64,000 bases of DNA from Nilaparvata lugens. Its lineage: Eukaryota > Arthropoda > Insecta > Hemiptera > Delphacidae. Numbering within the stretch: position 1 is the stretch's first letter; every line of letters begins with the position of its first letter. The stretch spans positions 32,449,852 through 32,513,851 of the forward strand of contig NC_052509.1 in assembly GCF_014356525.2 (NCBI RefSeq), in the 5' to 3' direction. The position numbers and the translations under genes were made by a program. Positions 22,272-32,927 of the stretch are shown piece by piece. Below the pieces are notes generated by a model. It ran no database searches and was not told the origin of the DNA. It worked only from the letters and a program-made list of their open reading frames with translations.

Positions 22272-24777
22272 TGCATAAAAATACTGATAGCTTGAAGTGT
22301 GGTAAGTACGTCAATAAAAGACAAAATGAGTCAACAAGATGAGATTTAATAATAATAAAATAATAGGCAGATGGCCACATACAAAAACAAGTGTAAGTAG
22401 ATTGGATCGAATAAAATCTTGGGACAATTACAACATGTAATAAAAAATGTAAGAGAAATACAAAATTTAAATGAAATTAGGTCAATGACATTAATGACCA
22501 TTGAAGCCTGACAATAATCGAAAAGGTATTATTAATGATACCTGAATTGAGAATATAAATTGAGTGCTACAATGAAAAAGTTACTGCTGAAAAATTCAAT
22601 CTTAATGATTTTTAAAAAGGAATAGTAATAAATGATAATAAGCTGTAGATAGTGCTCGATAAATAGAAATGGTTAAATGTTGATTAATACTAACAAAAAA
22701 AATCTTAGAATGATTGGATGTTTCGGTCGACAATAGCACAGCTAAGTAAGTTCAAAAAATGAAATTGCCTTGGTCGGCATTAACACAAGTAAGTTCAAAG
22801 GTCAATGTCATATACATTGGAATAGTTGCTAATATAGAATACATCAATATAGGCGGCATAGGCCTTCAGTGAATTAAATGTCAAGTTAGACATCAATTGA
22901 ACAACTCAAATATGGGAATATGCTTGCAAGCCAAGCGTAGCTATCAATACAGTGAAATATTCGTTATTATAGAATACATTAATATAAGCGGCATAGGCCT
23001 TCAATGAATTAAATGTCAAGTTAGAGATCAATTGAACAACTCAAATATGGGAATATGCTTGCAAGCCAAGTGTAGTTATCAATACAGTGAAATAATTGTT
23101 AATATAGAATACATTAATATAAGCGGCATAGGCCTTCAATGAATTTAATGCCAAGTTAGACATTAATAGAACAACTCAAATATGAGAATATGCTTGCAAG
23201 CCAAGTGTAGCTATCAATACAGGCGACATAGGCCTTCAATGAATTAAATGTCAAGATAGACATCAATTGAACAACTCAAATGTGGGGATACGCTTGCAAG
23301 CCAAGGATAGCTATCAAATACAGGCGACATAGGCCTTCAATGAATTAAATGTCAAGATAGACATCAATTGAACAACTCAAATATGGGAATATGCTTGCAA
23401 GCCAAGTGTAGCTATCAATACAGGCGACATAGGCCTTCAATGAATTAAATGTCAAAATAGACATCAATTGACAACTCAAATATGAGGATACGCTTGCAAG
23501 CCAAGGGTAGCTATCAAATACAGGCGACATAGGCCTTCAATGAATTAAATGTCAAGATAGACATCAATTGAACAACTCAAATATGGGGATACGCTTGCAA
23601 GCCAAGGGTAGCTATCAAATACAGTGAATGAAGTACATATAATAACCTTGATGTTATGTAGGCCAGTGCTCTCAATGAGACATGCACTGTAGCATATTGA
23701 ATTCATGAAGATAGGCTCGATTGCCAAAAGTATGGACAATTAAATGTTTTTAATTGCCAAAAAGGTTGAATGATAGCTACAAAAATTGTATGAATGCACA
23801 TAAGACTGTTTGAATTAGAAATAGAGAACATGGTCCAGTGTCGACACGCTGTAGTATTTTCAGTAACAGTTATGTAATACATGCGTAAATAAAAGTTGAT
23901 TGAAACGATTTACGTAACCTGAATAAAATTTTGAAGAAGAGATGCAGCCAGGCAGACAGGCAAGGAATCCACGGTACCCAAAGAACAGGACATCAGCAAG
24001 CGACGATGTGATCTGGCCATGCGAAGACAAGAATGGAAGCGTCCAACAGTAGGCGAATCCCCCAGTGGAAATGTGAGCAGGAACATGTAGAATTCAAAAT
24101 GAATAATCCGAATTTCAAGTTGTGGAATTTTTAGATTGATTTCAAAACGGTAGAGATGATGAACTTGAAAGTTTGAGTTTCAAGAGGCGAAACCAATTGT
24201 TAGAAGAATGGCGATAGACGCCCACACGAGGTTGTGATCTTGACAAAGTTTATCAGCGTAAATAAGTGAAGAAATCGATGAATAATTGAATCACAATTGA
24301 AGAATAGAATAAACAAATTAATTTGAAAGAATAATTCACTTTTTAAAAACGTTCCGTAGATCAGATGAATATGGATGAAAAGTTTAGACCGGGAGTGAAA
24401 TGCACTCTCCGACTATACTTGATCAAAAGACAAGGAAACAGCTAATGCACGGCTGAAAAAGGGACATGCCGGATATGTTTGAAACGTACGTAAAACGTTT
24501 TCAAACGTTTTATGGAAAAGTAGCAAATATCCAGAAAGTAAGATGCCTAAAGACAAAATAAATTCCAAAAAATTGAATAATAAAAATATTAAAATTGAAA
24601 CGACAAATAACACGACGAATAATATAGAAAACCAACTTGATTGGGGCAGTGACGTGGAACCCTGACTGTGACGTCACTGGCCAGCGCAGACGGACAAAAT
24701 GATGACATGATGTCTACGTAGTAACGGAACGAGTAACAAGTGGAACCGTTCCAATAAATGCTTTGTCAGATTTTACA
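22272..24777 (-). repeat. BEL/Pao 5' LTR (about 2.5 kb)
   Basis: This is the full-length LTR. It begins TGCATAAAAATACTG at the internal side and ends TTTTACA next to the AAAT duplication. A seven-unit array sits at 22,850-23,630. The outer 190 bp (24,590-24,777) are missing from the 3' LTR but present in the extra copy at 33,588-35,508. At 2.5 kb it is long for a BEL/Pao LTR, largely because of the array. Confidence 0.85.
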
Positions 24778-24781
24778 AAAT

Positions 24782-25122
24782 ATTAATATATATTTTCTAG
24801 AACTCAAGTTTGAAAATATTTGTATCTATGTAGTCAGTTTGTACAGACCTCACAGTACTCTAAAATCGGATTTCATCGATGATCTTGAAAACGTAATCTC
24901 TAATCTACAAAATAAATCCAATCTAATCATTGTAGGAGATACAAACATTGATCTTTTTAAACGGGATGATCAATTTGTTCAGTTATACGAATCTATGATG
25001 TTATCTTACGGTTGCAAAAAGGGTGTCTCTATTGTTACTAGGGAAGAATTCAGACAAGATCTTCTTACTCAGTCGTGTATTGATCACTTGTTTATTCGAC
25101 TTACTGATAATAGTGTCACTTG
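24782..25122 (+). pseudogene. LINE-A ORF2 endonuclease, middle segment, copy 1
   Basis: The frame reads NICIYVVSLYRPHSTLKSDF, NLIIVGDTNIDL (catalytic Asp/Asn region) and QSCIDHLFIRLTDNSVTC. It is broken on the left by BEL/Pao and on the right by the hAT-like element after GTCACTTG (25,115-25,122). The apparent 153-codon frame at 24,758-25,219 is a chimera with both neighbours. Confidence 0.88.
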
Positions 25123-25791
25123 TAGGGATGTCAATCTCGGGATCCCGGGATACCTAACAATCCCGGGATTTTTCAGCGTCAATCCCGGGATTTTCGGGAT
25201 TGGAAACCTGAAATTGTGAATCATATTTTCCCAAAAACAATTCAATATGGAATTTATTTATGGTGATGGATATGAGTTTCTATTACTAATTTATTGTTCT
25301 AAGTGTTTGACTAATTCATTTTACAGGCACAGTCTACAGTTGCATATACATAATAATGATTGTATACTGTAGCCTACTCTTTACTGGCTTAATAGAATTT
25401 GCATTATTAGTTCGCATAATTGACGGAATGGTTGTTGATTGGTTGTTATGCCTCTACGTTTGTTTCTGTTTACACAGTACCACAATTACCAGTCTAGACG
25501 GCGCAATATTTGCAATAGTGCTGATGGCATTTCCTTGAAATGCATCCAAGCTTTGAAAAGACTTCAGAAATCAGAAAAAAAAGCACTAACGATTCACTCT
25601 CTGTCTAATAATTATTCCTCTCCTCTTATCTTTCTCTATCATAAGTAGAATATCTGGTTGAAGTAAATATTATAGTTGCTCTACAAAATTTCATTAAGTA
25701 GTGTAGTGGTTGAGCTTTCGCGTTGTTTGGTCGGTATGGCGTTATGGTCTTACAAGAAGTATTCTATTTATTATGAATATTATTAATTCAA
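25123..25791 (+). mobile_element. hAT-like element, left part, copy 1
   Basis: This is nearly identical to 35,854-36,525 of the complete element, starting TAGGGATGTCAATC(T/C)CGGGA. It stops at ATTAATTCAA where a Helitron 3' end (CTAG) begins. The right half of the element is absent here. Confidence 0.88.
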
Positions 25792-26058
25792 CTAGCTGTA
25801 CCCTGCCACGCTTCGCAGTGGACATTGTGATTGAATGTTTATTTTTTTTTCTGTGGCCCCCACTATATAAAAAATATGTGTTGGGAAACCACAAATATTA
25901 TGCTTGTTAAATAAATTATGAACTCTGTGTTATGTGAGCTGTTAAATCTGGTTTATTGTGCAATTACAAAACTAAAAGGAAAAATAATGTTTATGTGAGA
26001 AATAAAATGAAAAAAAAGCAAAATTTTTAGAAAAAAGAAATTAAAATGAGTAAATGAA
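25792..26058 (-). mobile_element. Helitron 3' terminal module, copy 1
   Basis: On the - strand it ends GCCACTGCGAAGCGTGGC, then AGGGTACAGCTAG and T. This is a hairpin (CCACTGCGAAGCGTGG) a few bases ahead of CTAG, the hallmark CTRR end of Helitrons, inserted between A and T. The ~268-bp module recurs at 29,234-29,501 and 32,510-32,777. Confidence 0.82.
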
Positions 26059-27754
26059 TCTATAATATAAAAATGTTATGTTGGTTGTGTGTAATGCAAA
26101 AACTCCAAAAGTAATGGACCGATTGAGTTGAAATTTAACATGATATAAAATCCGCATCAAGGATGGTTTTATCTACTTTTTACAATTTTCAGGGGCGCTA
26201 CGCTCGCCCGAAAATTTTAACTTTTTTGTTATGGATTTTTCCGATTTTGACTTCACATTCGGGGTCAGCTCGCGAAAATAAGTCGATTAAAAAAAAAAAA
26301 AATTGACCGGGCTCGCAGGGTGGCCTGGGGGGAGGGGGTGAAACTTTGGCCATTTTTGGCCAGATTTGAGCTGAGCGCTGCTGCAATCAAAGTGCAAAAT
26401 CTGACCGCTAGATAGCGTGCATGTTTCAAAACGCAGCTTCAACAGGTTCGTGAGATATAGAGTACCGGTAAACTACACTCTTGATTACGTATGTTTTCCG
26501 GTACAATTATTGGATTTCAATTACTTTTGCAATTCAGAACAAAGAAAGCATACCGATGCTTTTTTTTCGATAATAAATTCGTGTTTCAGTGCAAATAATC
26601 GTGTTACTTGTGTTAATATTGTAGTAATTTCAATCAGTGAATGGATCGATACCGGTACCGTGCTACAATCAATTGGCGATTCAGTCGATAGTGTGAGTAT
26701 AATCTTATCGATGTAAATCAATCTTGTAATGAATAATAATTATTGAGGCTTTTATTCTTGCATTTGTGTATTCATAATTTCTCAATTGTCAATGTTCATA
26801 ATCCTCCAAACCTTAGTTCATAAGCTGATCGGCTTATCTTATAGTTTCAATATCTTATTTCTATTTCATATTCATGCTATGTTTCCTTCTATCAAAACAA
26901 CGAGAAATAAAAAAAAATTCTTATCTCTTTTCTACTAACATACCGGCATTTGACAACGGTGTTGTTGATAATACGATCTGGGCTGTGTTGCATGCTAAAA
27001 TACAAAGTAGGCTAATATTTTAGTAGTCAGCTGGTTATTTGATCATATAAACAAAATGAAGGGATAGATTATAATAATATATTAGTCTATTAAATAATTG
27101 ATATAAGTTGATTGTTGGAAAGGATTATGTACAGTAGTTTCAATACGCAATGCGAGATGATCACTCAACGTGACCAGCGTTTAATGCTCAGCCGGTCAGT
27201 TTCATTCCCGTTGCATCACAGGCTCAGCATCAAAGATCCTCGCGTCGGTACCACTTGGAAAGTTACCGAGTGAGAGCGCTTATCAAAAACTGTTTTTGTC
27301 TTTAAAACGCTCTATCTCCGGAACCACTGGTCGGAAAATTTTCGTTGACCACCCGTTTTGTAGGGAATCTAATTGTCTTTATTTCTGATATAGTGAGATT
27401 TTTCATTAAATTGAGTATAAATATATAAAATTTATTTTATTCGATAAAAAATATAATATATTTTTTGGTGGTATTAATTTTTTGGTAGGCCTATAAATCT
27501 CAAAAAGGTTATTCAATATTGAGAATATATCGATTGTTCCCTCATAACTATGCAATTATTTCTAAATATCTATTATAAGTTATATTTGAATAACTGAATC
27601 GCTGACAACCGCGATTTATTTTTTTGTAATTATTATTTATTTAATATTAAATACGTAATATATATGAAATGAATACGTGAAATATTAGTTTACTAATTAA
27701 ACAATAACAAAACTTCTTACGTGTGTAAAGTAATACACACACATATTTTCCTTT
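26059..27754 (+). mobile_element. Helitron 5' end and upstream region
   Basis: It starts TCTATAATATAAAAATG after A, matching the TC 5' end of insect Helitrons. It continues with the family-like AAAACTCC...AATGGACCGATTGAG motif. The interior to 27,754 is non-coding and includes a patch at 26,290-26,345 with a poly-A run and GGGGGGAGGGGG. A 380-bp part (27,143-27,525) recurs at 30,983-31,372. It leads into the truncated RepHel frame at 27,781. Confidence 0.7.
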
Positions 27755-27780
27755 CTTCTCTTTCAGTAAAAACCAAAATA

Positions 27781-28065
27781 ATGCCTCGCAGAAAGTCAAA
27801 TTTGGGCCGTCGCACTCACAATGCAGAAGGATTAAGGAGATGGCGTTCGAATATCACTGAGGAAGAGCAAACATCTTTACGAGAGAGGAACAGGCTAAAC
27901 ACCATCCAGACACGTAACGTGGACCCAGCAGAAAGACAATTTTGCTTTTTTTCATTTCACAATAATGTTGTGTGTTCCCGAGTCGGCAAACCAGATAGTC
28001 TTTATATTTACGCAGACAGTGGAAAAACAAAAAATATTGTATATAAACAAGTATTGCAAAATTAA
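27781..28065 (+). pseudogene. Helitron RepHel deletion derivative (94 codons), + copy
   Basis: Codons 1 to about 48 (MPRRKSNLGRRTHNAEGLRR..., ITEEEQTSLRERNRLNTIQ) match the basic N-terminus of insect Helitron Rep/helicase proteins. Codons about 60-94 (CSRVGKPDSLYIYADSGKTK, NIVYKQVLQN) match the extreme C-terminus of their PIF1-like helicase. Everything between, including the Rep HUH motif and the Walker boxes, is missing, yet the frame stays open to the natural stop. The full protein normally exceeds 1,000 residues. An upstream in-frame extension to 27,721 exists, but ATG 27,781 matches the family start. It cannot nick or unwind DNA. It could only bind DNA or protein, or be inert. Confidence 0.75.
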
Positions 28066-28099
28066 ACTTATATGAAATGTATTCTTTGTTTTTTCTCAT

Positions 28100-29095
28100 T
28101 TCTCAACCATTCGCAAAACAGAGAGTGAGAATAGGGAAAAATCTGAGTGCAGAAGAAGGCTTCCTGTAAAATTCGGCGTGCCACAAGGAACAGTTCTTGG
28201 TCCGATACTGTACCTCATCTTTGCCAATGAGGTGTGCTCACTCGACATTGGTGGCAAGATATTGTCTTTGCCGACGACACAGCTGTGATATTTCAAGGCA
28301 ACAACTGGAACGAGACTTTCATAACCGCTGAATTAGGCATGGAAAAATTACACTTTGGCTCCACAGTAATTCCTGACTCTCAATTCATCAAAAACTAAAT
28401 TTCTAGCATTTTCACTGACGGACTCCAAAAAACCTGTACGAAATACAATCAAGTTACATCACTGGCAAAATCGCATAGACTGCAATGTCCATCAGTAGAA
28501 CGAACAGATAATATAAAATATTTAGGAGTTATAATAGACGACTTACTTTGTGGGACAAACACATCATACAGCAAACAACAAAACTCAGGAAACTGGTTTA
28601 CAGTTTCATTCAACTCCGACAGATACTCACACTGGATACGTTAAAAATTGTATATCACGCATTGGTAGAGTCAATAGCAAGATATGGAATCCTGGCATGG
28701 GGAGCTACGTATTTCTGCCATATCAATCCTGTTTTAAAGTCCAGAAACTCATCCTCAGAATAATGGGACAGAAACATCCACTCTACCCTTCAGATTCTCT
28801 ATATGAAGAGCTCCAACTACCTGAGCATCCGACAAATTTACATTCACAAATACTCACATTCATCAGGAAAACCCGCAGTTCTTTCTCAACATGGACCACA
28901 CCCACAGCACGCGAAGAAGGAATATTGATCTAGCAGTCCCCAGGAGACAACAACTGCCGCCCAGAGAACAGTCACATACTTAGGACCGAAGATTTACAAC
29001 AGGCTGCCAATGGACATCAAGGAAATGGTACTGGTAATATATTTAAAGCAAAAACAAAAACTTGGACAATTGAAAATAGAATAAAATTATAGTGA
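28100..29095 (+). pseudogene. LINE-C reverse-transcriptase fragment, copy 1
   Basis: Scattered frames give GVPQGTVLGPIL-type motif B, ADDT (motif C), and a C-terminal region with NSKIWNPGMG and MGQKHPLYPSDSLYEELQL. Many single-base deletions scatter it over three frames. The copy on the - strand at 29,640-30,640 reads better. It begins just after the RepHel stop and ends before the Helitron terminal region, so it was either inserted into or captured by the Helitron. Confidence 0.82.
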
Positions 29096-29233
29096 AGACC
29101 TATTACAAACTAGATATTATGAATATTATTAATTCATTTTTTTATCAATCCTTTTTAAGAGACTATTCTCACATATTTTTTTCTTTTAGAATCTAATTAT
29201 TTTCCATCAATAATTCTATTTTATATATAGGTA

Positions 29234-29501
29234 CTAGCTGTACCCTGCCACGCTTCGCAGTGGCACATTGTGATTGAATGTTTATTTTTTTTTCTGTGGC
29301 CCCCACTATATATAAAATATGTGTTGGGAAACCACAAATATTATGCTTGTTAAATAAATTATGAACATCTGTGTTATGTGAGCTGGTTAAATCTGGTTTA
29401 TTGTGCAATTACAAAACTAAAAGGAAAAATAATGTTTATGTGAGAAATAAAATGAAAAAAAGCAAAATTTTTAGAAAAAAGAAATTAAAATGAGTAATGA
29501 A
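29234..29501 (-). mobile_element. Helitron 3' terminal module, copy 2 (loop of the inverted repeat)
   Basis: 268 bp ending in the same hairpin plus CTAG on the - strand, with A^T-type flanks (GGTA|CTAG). It is the only non-palindromic part of the 27,755-30,982 structure and belongs to the - strand Helitron of the right arm. Confidence 0.82.
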
Positions 29502-29639
29502 TACCTATATATAAATAGAAAATTATTGATGGAAAATAATTAGATTCTAAAAAAAAAAAAATATTTGAGAAATAGTCTCTTAAAAAGGATTGATAAAAAA
29601 TGAATTAATAATATTCATAATATCTAGTTTGTAATAAGG

Positions 29640-30640
29640 TCTTCACTATAATTTATTCTATTTTCAATTGTCCAAGTTTTTGTTTTTGCTTTAAATATAT
29701 TAACCAGTACCATTTCCTTGATGTCCATTGGCAGCCTGTTGTAAATCTTCGGTCTAAGTATGTGACTGTTCTCTGGGCGGCAGTGTTGTCATCCTGGGGA
29801 CTGCTAGATCAATATTCCTTCTTCGCGTGCTGTGGGTGTGGTCCATGTTGAGAAAGAACTGCGGGTTTTCCTGATGAATGTGAGTAATTTGTGAATGTAA
29901 ATTTGTCGGGCTCAGTAGTTGGAGCTCTTCATATAGAGAATCTGAAGGGTAGAGTGGATGTTTCTGTCCCATTATTCTGAGGATGAGTTTCTGGACTTTA
30001 AAAACAGGATTGATATGGCAGAAATACGTAGCTCCCCATGCCAGGATTCCATATCTGCTATTGACTCTACCAATGCGTGATATACAATTTTTAACGTACC
30101 AGTGTGAGTATCTGTCGGAGTTGAATGAAACTGTAAACCAGTTCCTGAGTTTTGTTGTTTGCTGTATGATGTGTTTGTCCCACCAAAGTAAGTCGTCTAT
30201 TATAACTCCTAAATATTTTATATTATCTGTTCGTTCTACTGATGGACAATTGCAGTCTATGCGATTTTGCAGTGATGTAACTTGATTGTATTTCGTACAG
30301 GTTTTTTGGAGTCCGTCAGTGAAAATGCTAGAAATTTAGTTTTTGATGAATTGAGAGTCAGGATATTACTGTGGAGCCAAAGTGTAATTTTTTCCATGCC
30401 TAATTCAGCGGTTATGAAAGTCTCGTTCCAGTTGTTGCCTTGAAATATCACAGCTGTGTCGTCGGCAAAGACAATAATCTTGCCACCAATGTCGAGTGAG
30501 CACAACTCATTGGCAAAGATGAGGTACAGTATCGGACCAAGAACTGTTCCTTGTGGCACGCCGAATTTTACAGGAAGGCCTTCTTCTGCACTCAGATTTT
30601 TCCCTATTCTCACTCTCTGTTTGCGAATGGTTGAGAAATG
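29640..30640 (-). pseudogene. LINE-C reverse-transcriptase fragment, copy 2
   Basis: 30,613-30,257 reads continuously: VKFGVPQGTVLGPILYLIFA (motif B) and GGKIIVFADDTAVIF (motif C), then TLWLHSNILTLNSSKTKFL. The C-terminal part (29,972-29,754) is in another frame. It is 5'-truncated inside the RT domain. The wording resembles Jockey/CR1 elements but differs from LINE-A and LINE-B. Confidence 0.87.
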
Positions 30641-30671
30641 AGAAAAAACAAAGAATACATTTCATATAAGT

Positions 30672-30956
30672 TTAATTTTGCAATACTTGTTTATATACAA
30701 TATTTTTTGTTTTTCCACTGTCTGCGTAAATATAAAGACTATCTGGTTTGCCGACTCGGGAACACACAACATTATTGTGAAATGAAAAAAAGCAAAATTG
30801 TCTTTCTGCTGGGTCCACGTTACGTGTCTGGATGGTGTTTAGCCTGTTCCTCTCTTGTAAAGATGTTTGCTCTTCCTCAGTGATATTCGAACGCCATCTC
30901 CTTAATCCTTCTGCATTGTGAGTGCGACAGCCCAAATTTGACTTTCTGCGAGGCAT
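30672..30956 (-). pseudogene. Helitron RepHel deletion derivative (94 codons), - copy
   Basis: This has the same N-to-C fusion as at 27,781-28,065, differing by Arg/Cys (LGRR to LGCR) near residue 10 and Arg/Gln near residue 37. Both copies keep the frame open although the adjacent LINE-C has indels. Upstream the frame joins foreign sequence at 30,983. Confidence 0.75.
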
Positions 30957-30982
30957 TATTTTGGTTTTTACTGAAAGAGAAG

Positions 30983-31372
30983 CAATACGCAATGCGAGAT
31001 GATCACTCAACGTGACCAGCGTTTAATGAAAAAAAGAAATGCTCAGCCGGTCAGTTTCATTCCCGTTGCATCACAGGCTCAGCATCAAAGATCCTCGCGT
31101 CGGTACCACTTGGAAAGTTACCGAGTGAGAGCTTATCAAAAACTGTTTTTGTCTTTAAAACGCTCTATCTCTGGAACACATGGTCGGAAAATTTTCGTTG
31201 ACCACCCGTTTTGTAGGGAATCTAATTGTCTTTATTTCTGATATAGTGAGATTTTTCATTAAATTGAGTATAAATATATAAAATTTATTTTATTCGATAA
31301 AAAATATAATATATTTTTTGGTGGTATTAATTTTTTGGTAGGCCTATAAATCTCAAAAAGGTTATTCAATAT
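30983..31372 (+). repeat. Direct copy of the Helitron upstream region
   Basis: This matches 27,143-27,525 (CAATACGCAATGCGAGATGA through GGTTATTCAATATTGA). It has an 11-base AAAAAAGAAAT-like insertion near 31,027. It ends exactly where LINE-A begins at a shared ATTGA. Confidence 0.88.
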
Positions 31373-31839
31373 TGATAATGATCATTATAATAATTCTCAT
31401 TCAATTCCTTTGTCGTTTGAATTTGAAATGATCTATCTCAATATAAGATCAGTGAGAAAACATTTTGATGAACTGACACTAGCTATCCGTCATGCAAATA
31501 TTAATATATTTTTCTAGAACTTAAGTTTGAAAATATTTGTATCTATGTAGTCAGTTTGTACAGACCTCACAGTACTCTAAAATCGGATTTCATCGATGAT
31601 CTTGAAAACGTAATCTCTAATCTAGAAAATAAATCCAATCTAATCATTGTAGGAGATACAAACATTGATCTTCTTAAACGGGATGATCAATTTGTCCAGT
31701 TATACGAATCTATGATGTTATCTTACGGTTGCAAAAAGGGTGTCTCTATTGTTACTAGGGAAGAATTCAGACAAGATCTTCTTACTCAGTCGTGTATTGA
31801 TCACTTGTTTATTCGACTTACTGATAATAGTGTCACTTG
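31373..31839 (+). pseudogene. LINE-A ORF2 endonuclease, copy 2 (no BEL/Pao insertion)
   Basis: This runs from the ORF2 N-terminus (NIRSVRKHFDELTLAIRHAN) straight through INIFF into the SLYRPHSTL, VGDTNID and SCIDHLFIR motifs. It shows the pre-insertion target CATGCAAATATTAATATA. It ends at GTCACTTG (31,832-31,839), where the hAT-like element begins. Confidence 0.9.
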
Positions 31840-32509
31840 TAGGGATGTCAATCTCGGGATCCCGGGATACCTAACAATCCCGGGATTTTTCAGCGTCAAT
31901 CCCGGGATTTTCGGGATTGGAAACCTGAAATTGTGAATCATATTTTCCCAAAAACAATTCAATATGGAATTTATTTATGGTGATGGATATGAGTTTCTAT
32001 TACTAATTTATTGTTCTAAGTGTTTGACTAATTCATTTTACAGGCACAGTCTACAGTTGCATATACATAATAATGATTGTATACTGTAGCCTACTCTTTA
32101 CTGGCTTAATAGAATTTGCATTATTAGTTCGCATAATTGACGGAATGGTTGTTGATTGGTTGTTATGCCTCTACGTTTGTTTCTGTTTACACAGTACCAC
32201 AATTACCAGTCTAGACGGCGCAATATTTGCAATAGTGCTGATGGCATTTCCTTGAAATGCATCCGAGCTTTGAAAAGACTTCAGAAATAAGAAAAAAAAG
32301 CACTAACGATTCACTTTCTGTCTGATAATTATTCCTCTCCTCTTATCTTTCTCTATCATAAGTAGAATATCTGGTTGAAGTAAATATTATAGTTGCTCTA
32401 CAAAATTTCATTAAGTAGTGTAGTGGTTGAGCTTTCGCGTTGTTTGGTCGGTATGGCGTTATGGTCTTACAAGAAGTATTCTATTTTATTATAAATATTA
32501 TTAATTCAA
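31840..32509 (+). mobile_element. hAT-like element, left part, copy 2
   Basis: 670 bp, nearly identical to copy 1 and to the left half of the complete element. It is again cut at ATTAATTCAA by the Helitron CTAG end. Confidence 0.88.
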
Positions 32510-32777
32510 CTAGCTGTACCCTGCCACGCTTCGCAGTGGCACATTGTGATTGAATGTTTATTTTTTTTTCTGTGGCCCCCACTATATATAAAAATATGTG
32601 TGGAAACCACAAATATTATGCTTGTTAAATAAATTATGAACATCTGTGTTATGTGAGCTGTTAAATCTGGTTTATTGTGCAATTACAAAACTAAAAGGAA
32701 AAAATAATGTTTATGTGAGAAATAAAATGAAAAAAAGCAAAATTTTTAGAAAAAAGAAATTAAAATGAGTAAATGAA
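32510..32777 (-). mobile_element. Helitron 3' terminal module, copy 3
   Basis: The same 268-bp module with hairpin and CTAG. On the - strand it follows the 3' part of LINE-C, as in the right arm of the inverted repeat. Confidence 0.82.
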
Positions 32778-32927
32778 TACCTATATATAAAATAGAAAAT
32801 TATGATGGAAAATAATTAGATTCTAAAGAAAAAAAATATTTGAGAATAGTCTCTTAAAAAGGATTGATAAAAAAATGAATTAATAATATTCATAATATCT
32901 AGTTTGTAATAAGGTCTTCACTATAAT

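Larger units (their letters stand above)
12378..24777 (-). mobile_element. BEL/Pao LTR retrotransposon, - strand, internally deleted
   Basis: The element begins TGATAATAAAAAATACTG and ends TTTTACA. It therefore has TG...CA ends and is flanked by AAAT at 12,374-12,377 and 24,778-24,781. Read on the - strand the order is: 5' LTR (24,777-22,272), leader, Gag with DUF1759 and zinc knuckles, DUF1758-type protease, integrase zinc-binding domain, integrase core, DUF5641 C-terminus, and 3' LTR (14,703-12,378). Reverse transcriptase and RNase H are absent. LINE-B (15,844-18,887) sits in the integrase. The LTRs differ by roughly 1-3% by eye, so the insertion is fairly recent. Several stops and frameshifts make the copy dead. 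Confidence 0.88.
27755..29233 (+). repeat. Left arm of a 1.48-kb inverted repeat
   Basis: This is the reverse complement of 29,502-30,982, with a 268-bp spacer. It contains the mini-RepHel frame and a LINE-C fragment. Differences between the arms are mostly single-base indels, so the arms are young or recently homogenised. Confidence 0.9.
29502..30982 (-). repeat. Right arm of the 1.48-kb inverted repeat
   Basis: This is the complement of the left arm. Read on the - strand it gives mini-RepHel (30,956-30,672), LINE-C (30,640-29,640), an AT-rich 3' stretch, then the Helitron terminus in the loop. It is therefore the more complete Helitron of the two. It ends at GAGAAG next to a direct copy of 27,143-27,525. 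Confidence 0.9.

Noticed and set aside
22024..22380. 118-codon - strand frame
   Set aside because: It reads through the small tandem array of the BEL/Pao leader into the LTR. Its repeated peptide reflects DNA repeats.
24758..25219. 153-codon open frame, repeated at 31,556-31,936 and 35,489-35,950
   Set aside because: It is a chimera: its start is BEL/Pao LTR sequence, the middle LINE-A endonuclease, and the end the hAT-like terminus (PGIPG-like repeats). It is repeated because the locus is duplicated, not because it is a conserved gene.
25710..25910. Short + strand frame across the hAT/Helitron junction
   Set aside because: It spans two mobile elements and has no domain.
27755..30982. Simple missed-adapter palindrome artefact of long reads
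   Set aside because: Such artefacts have no unique spacer. Here a 268-bp Helitron module with its own independent copies separates the arms. Assembly error of another kind is still possible.
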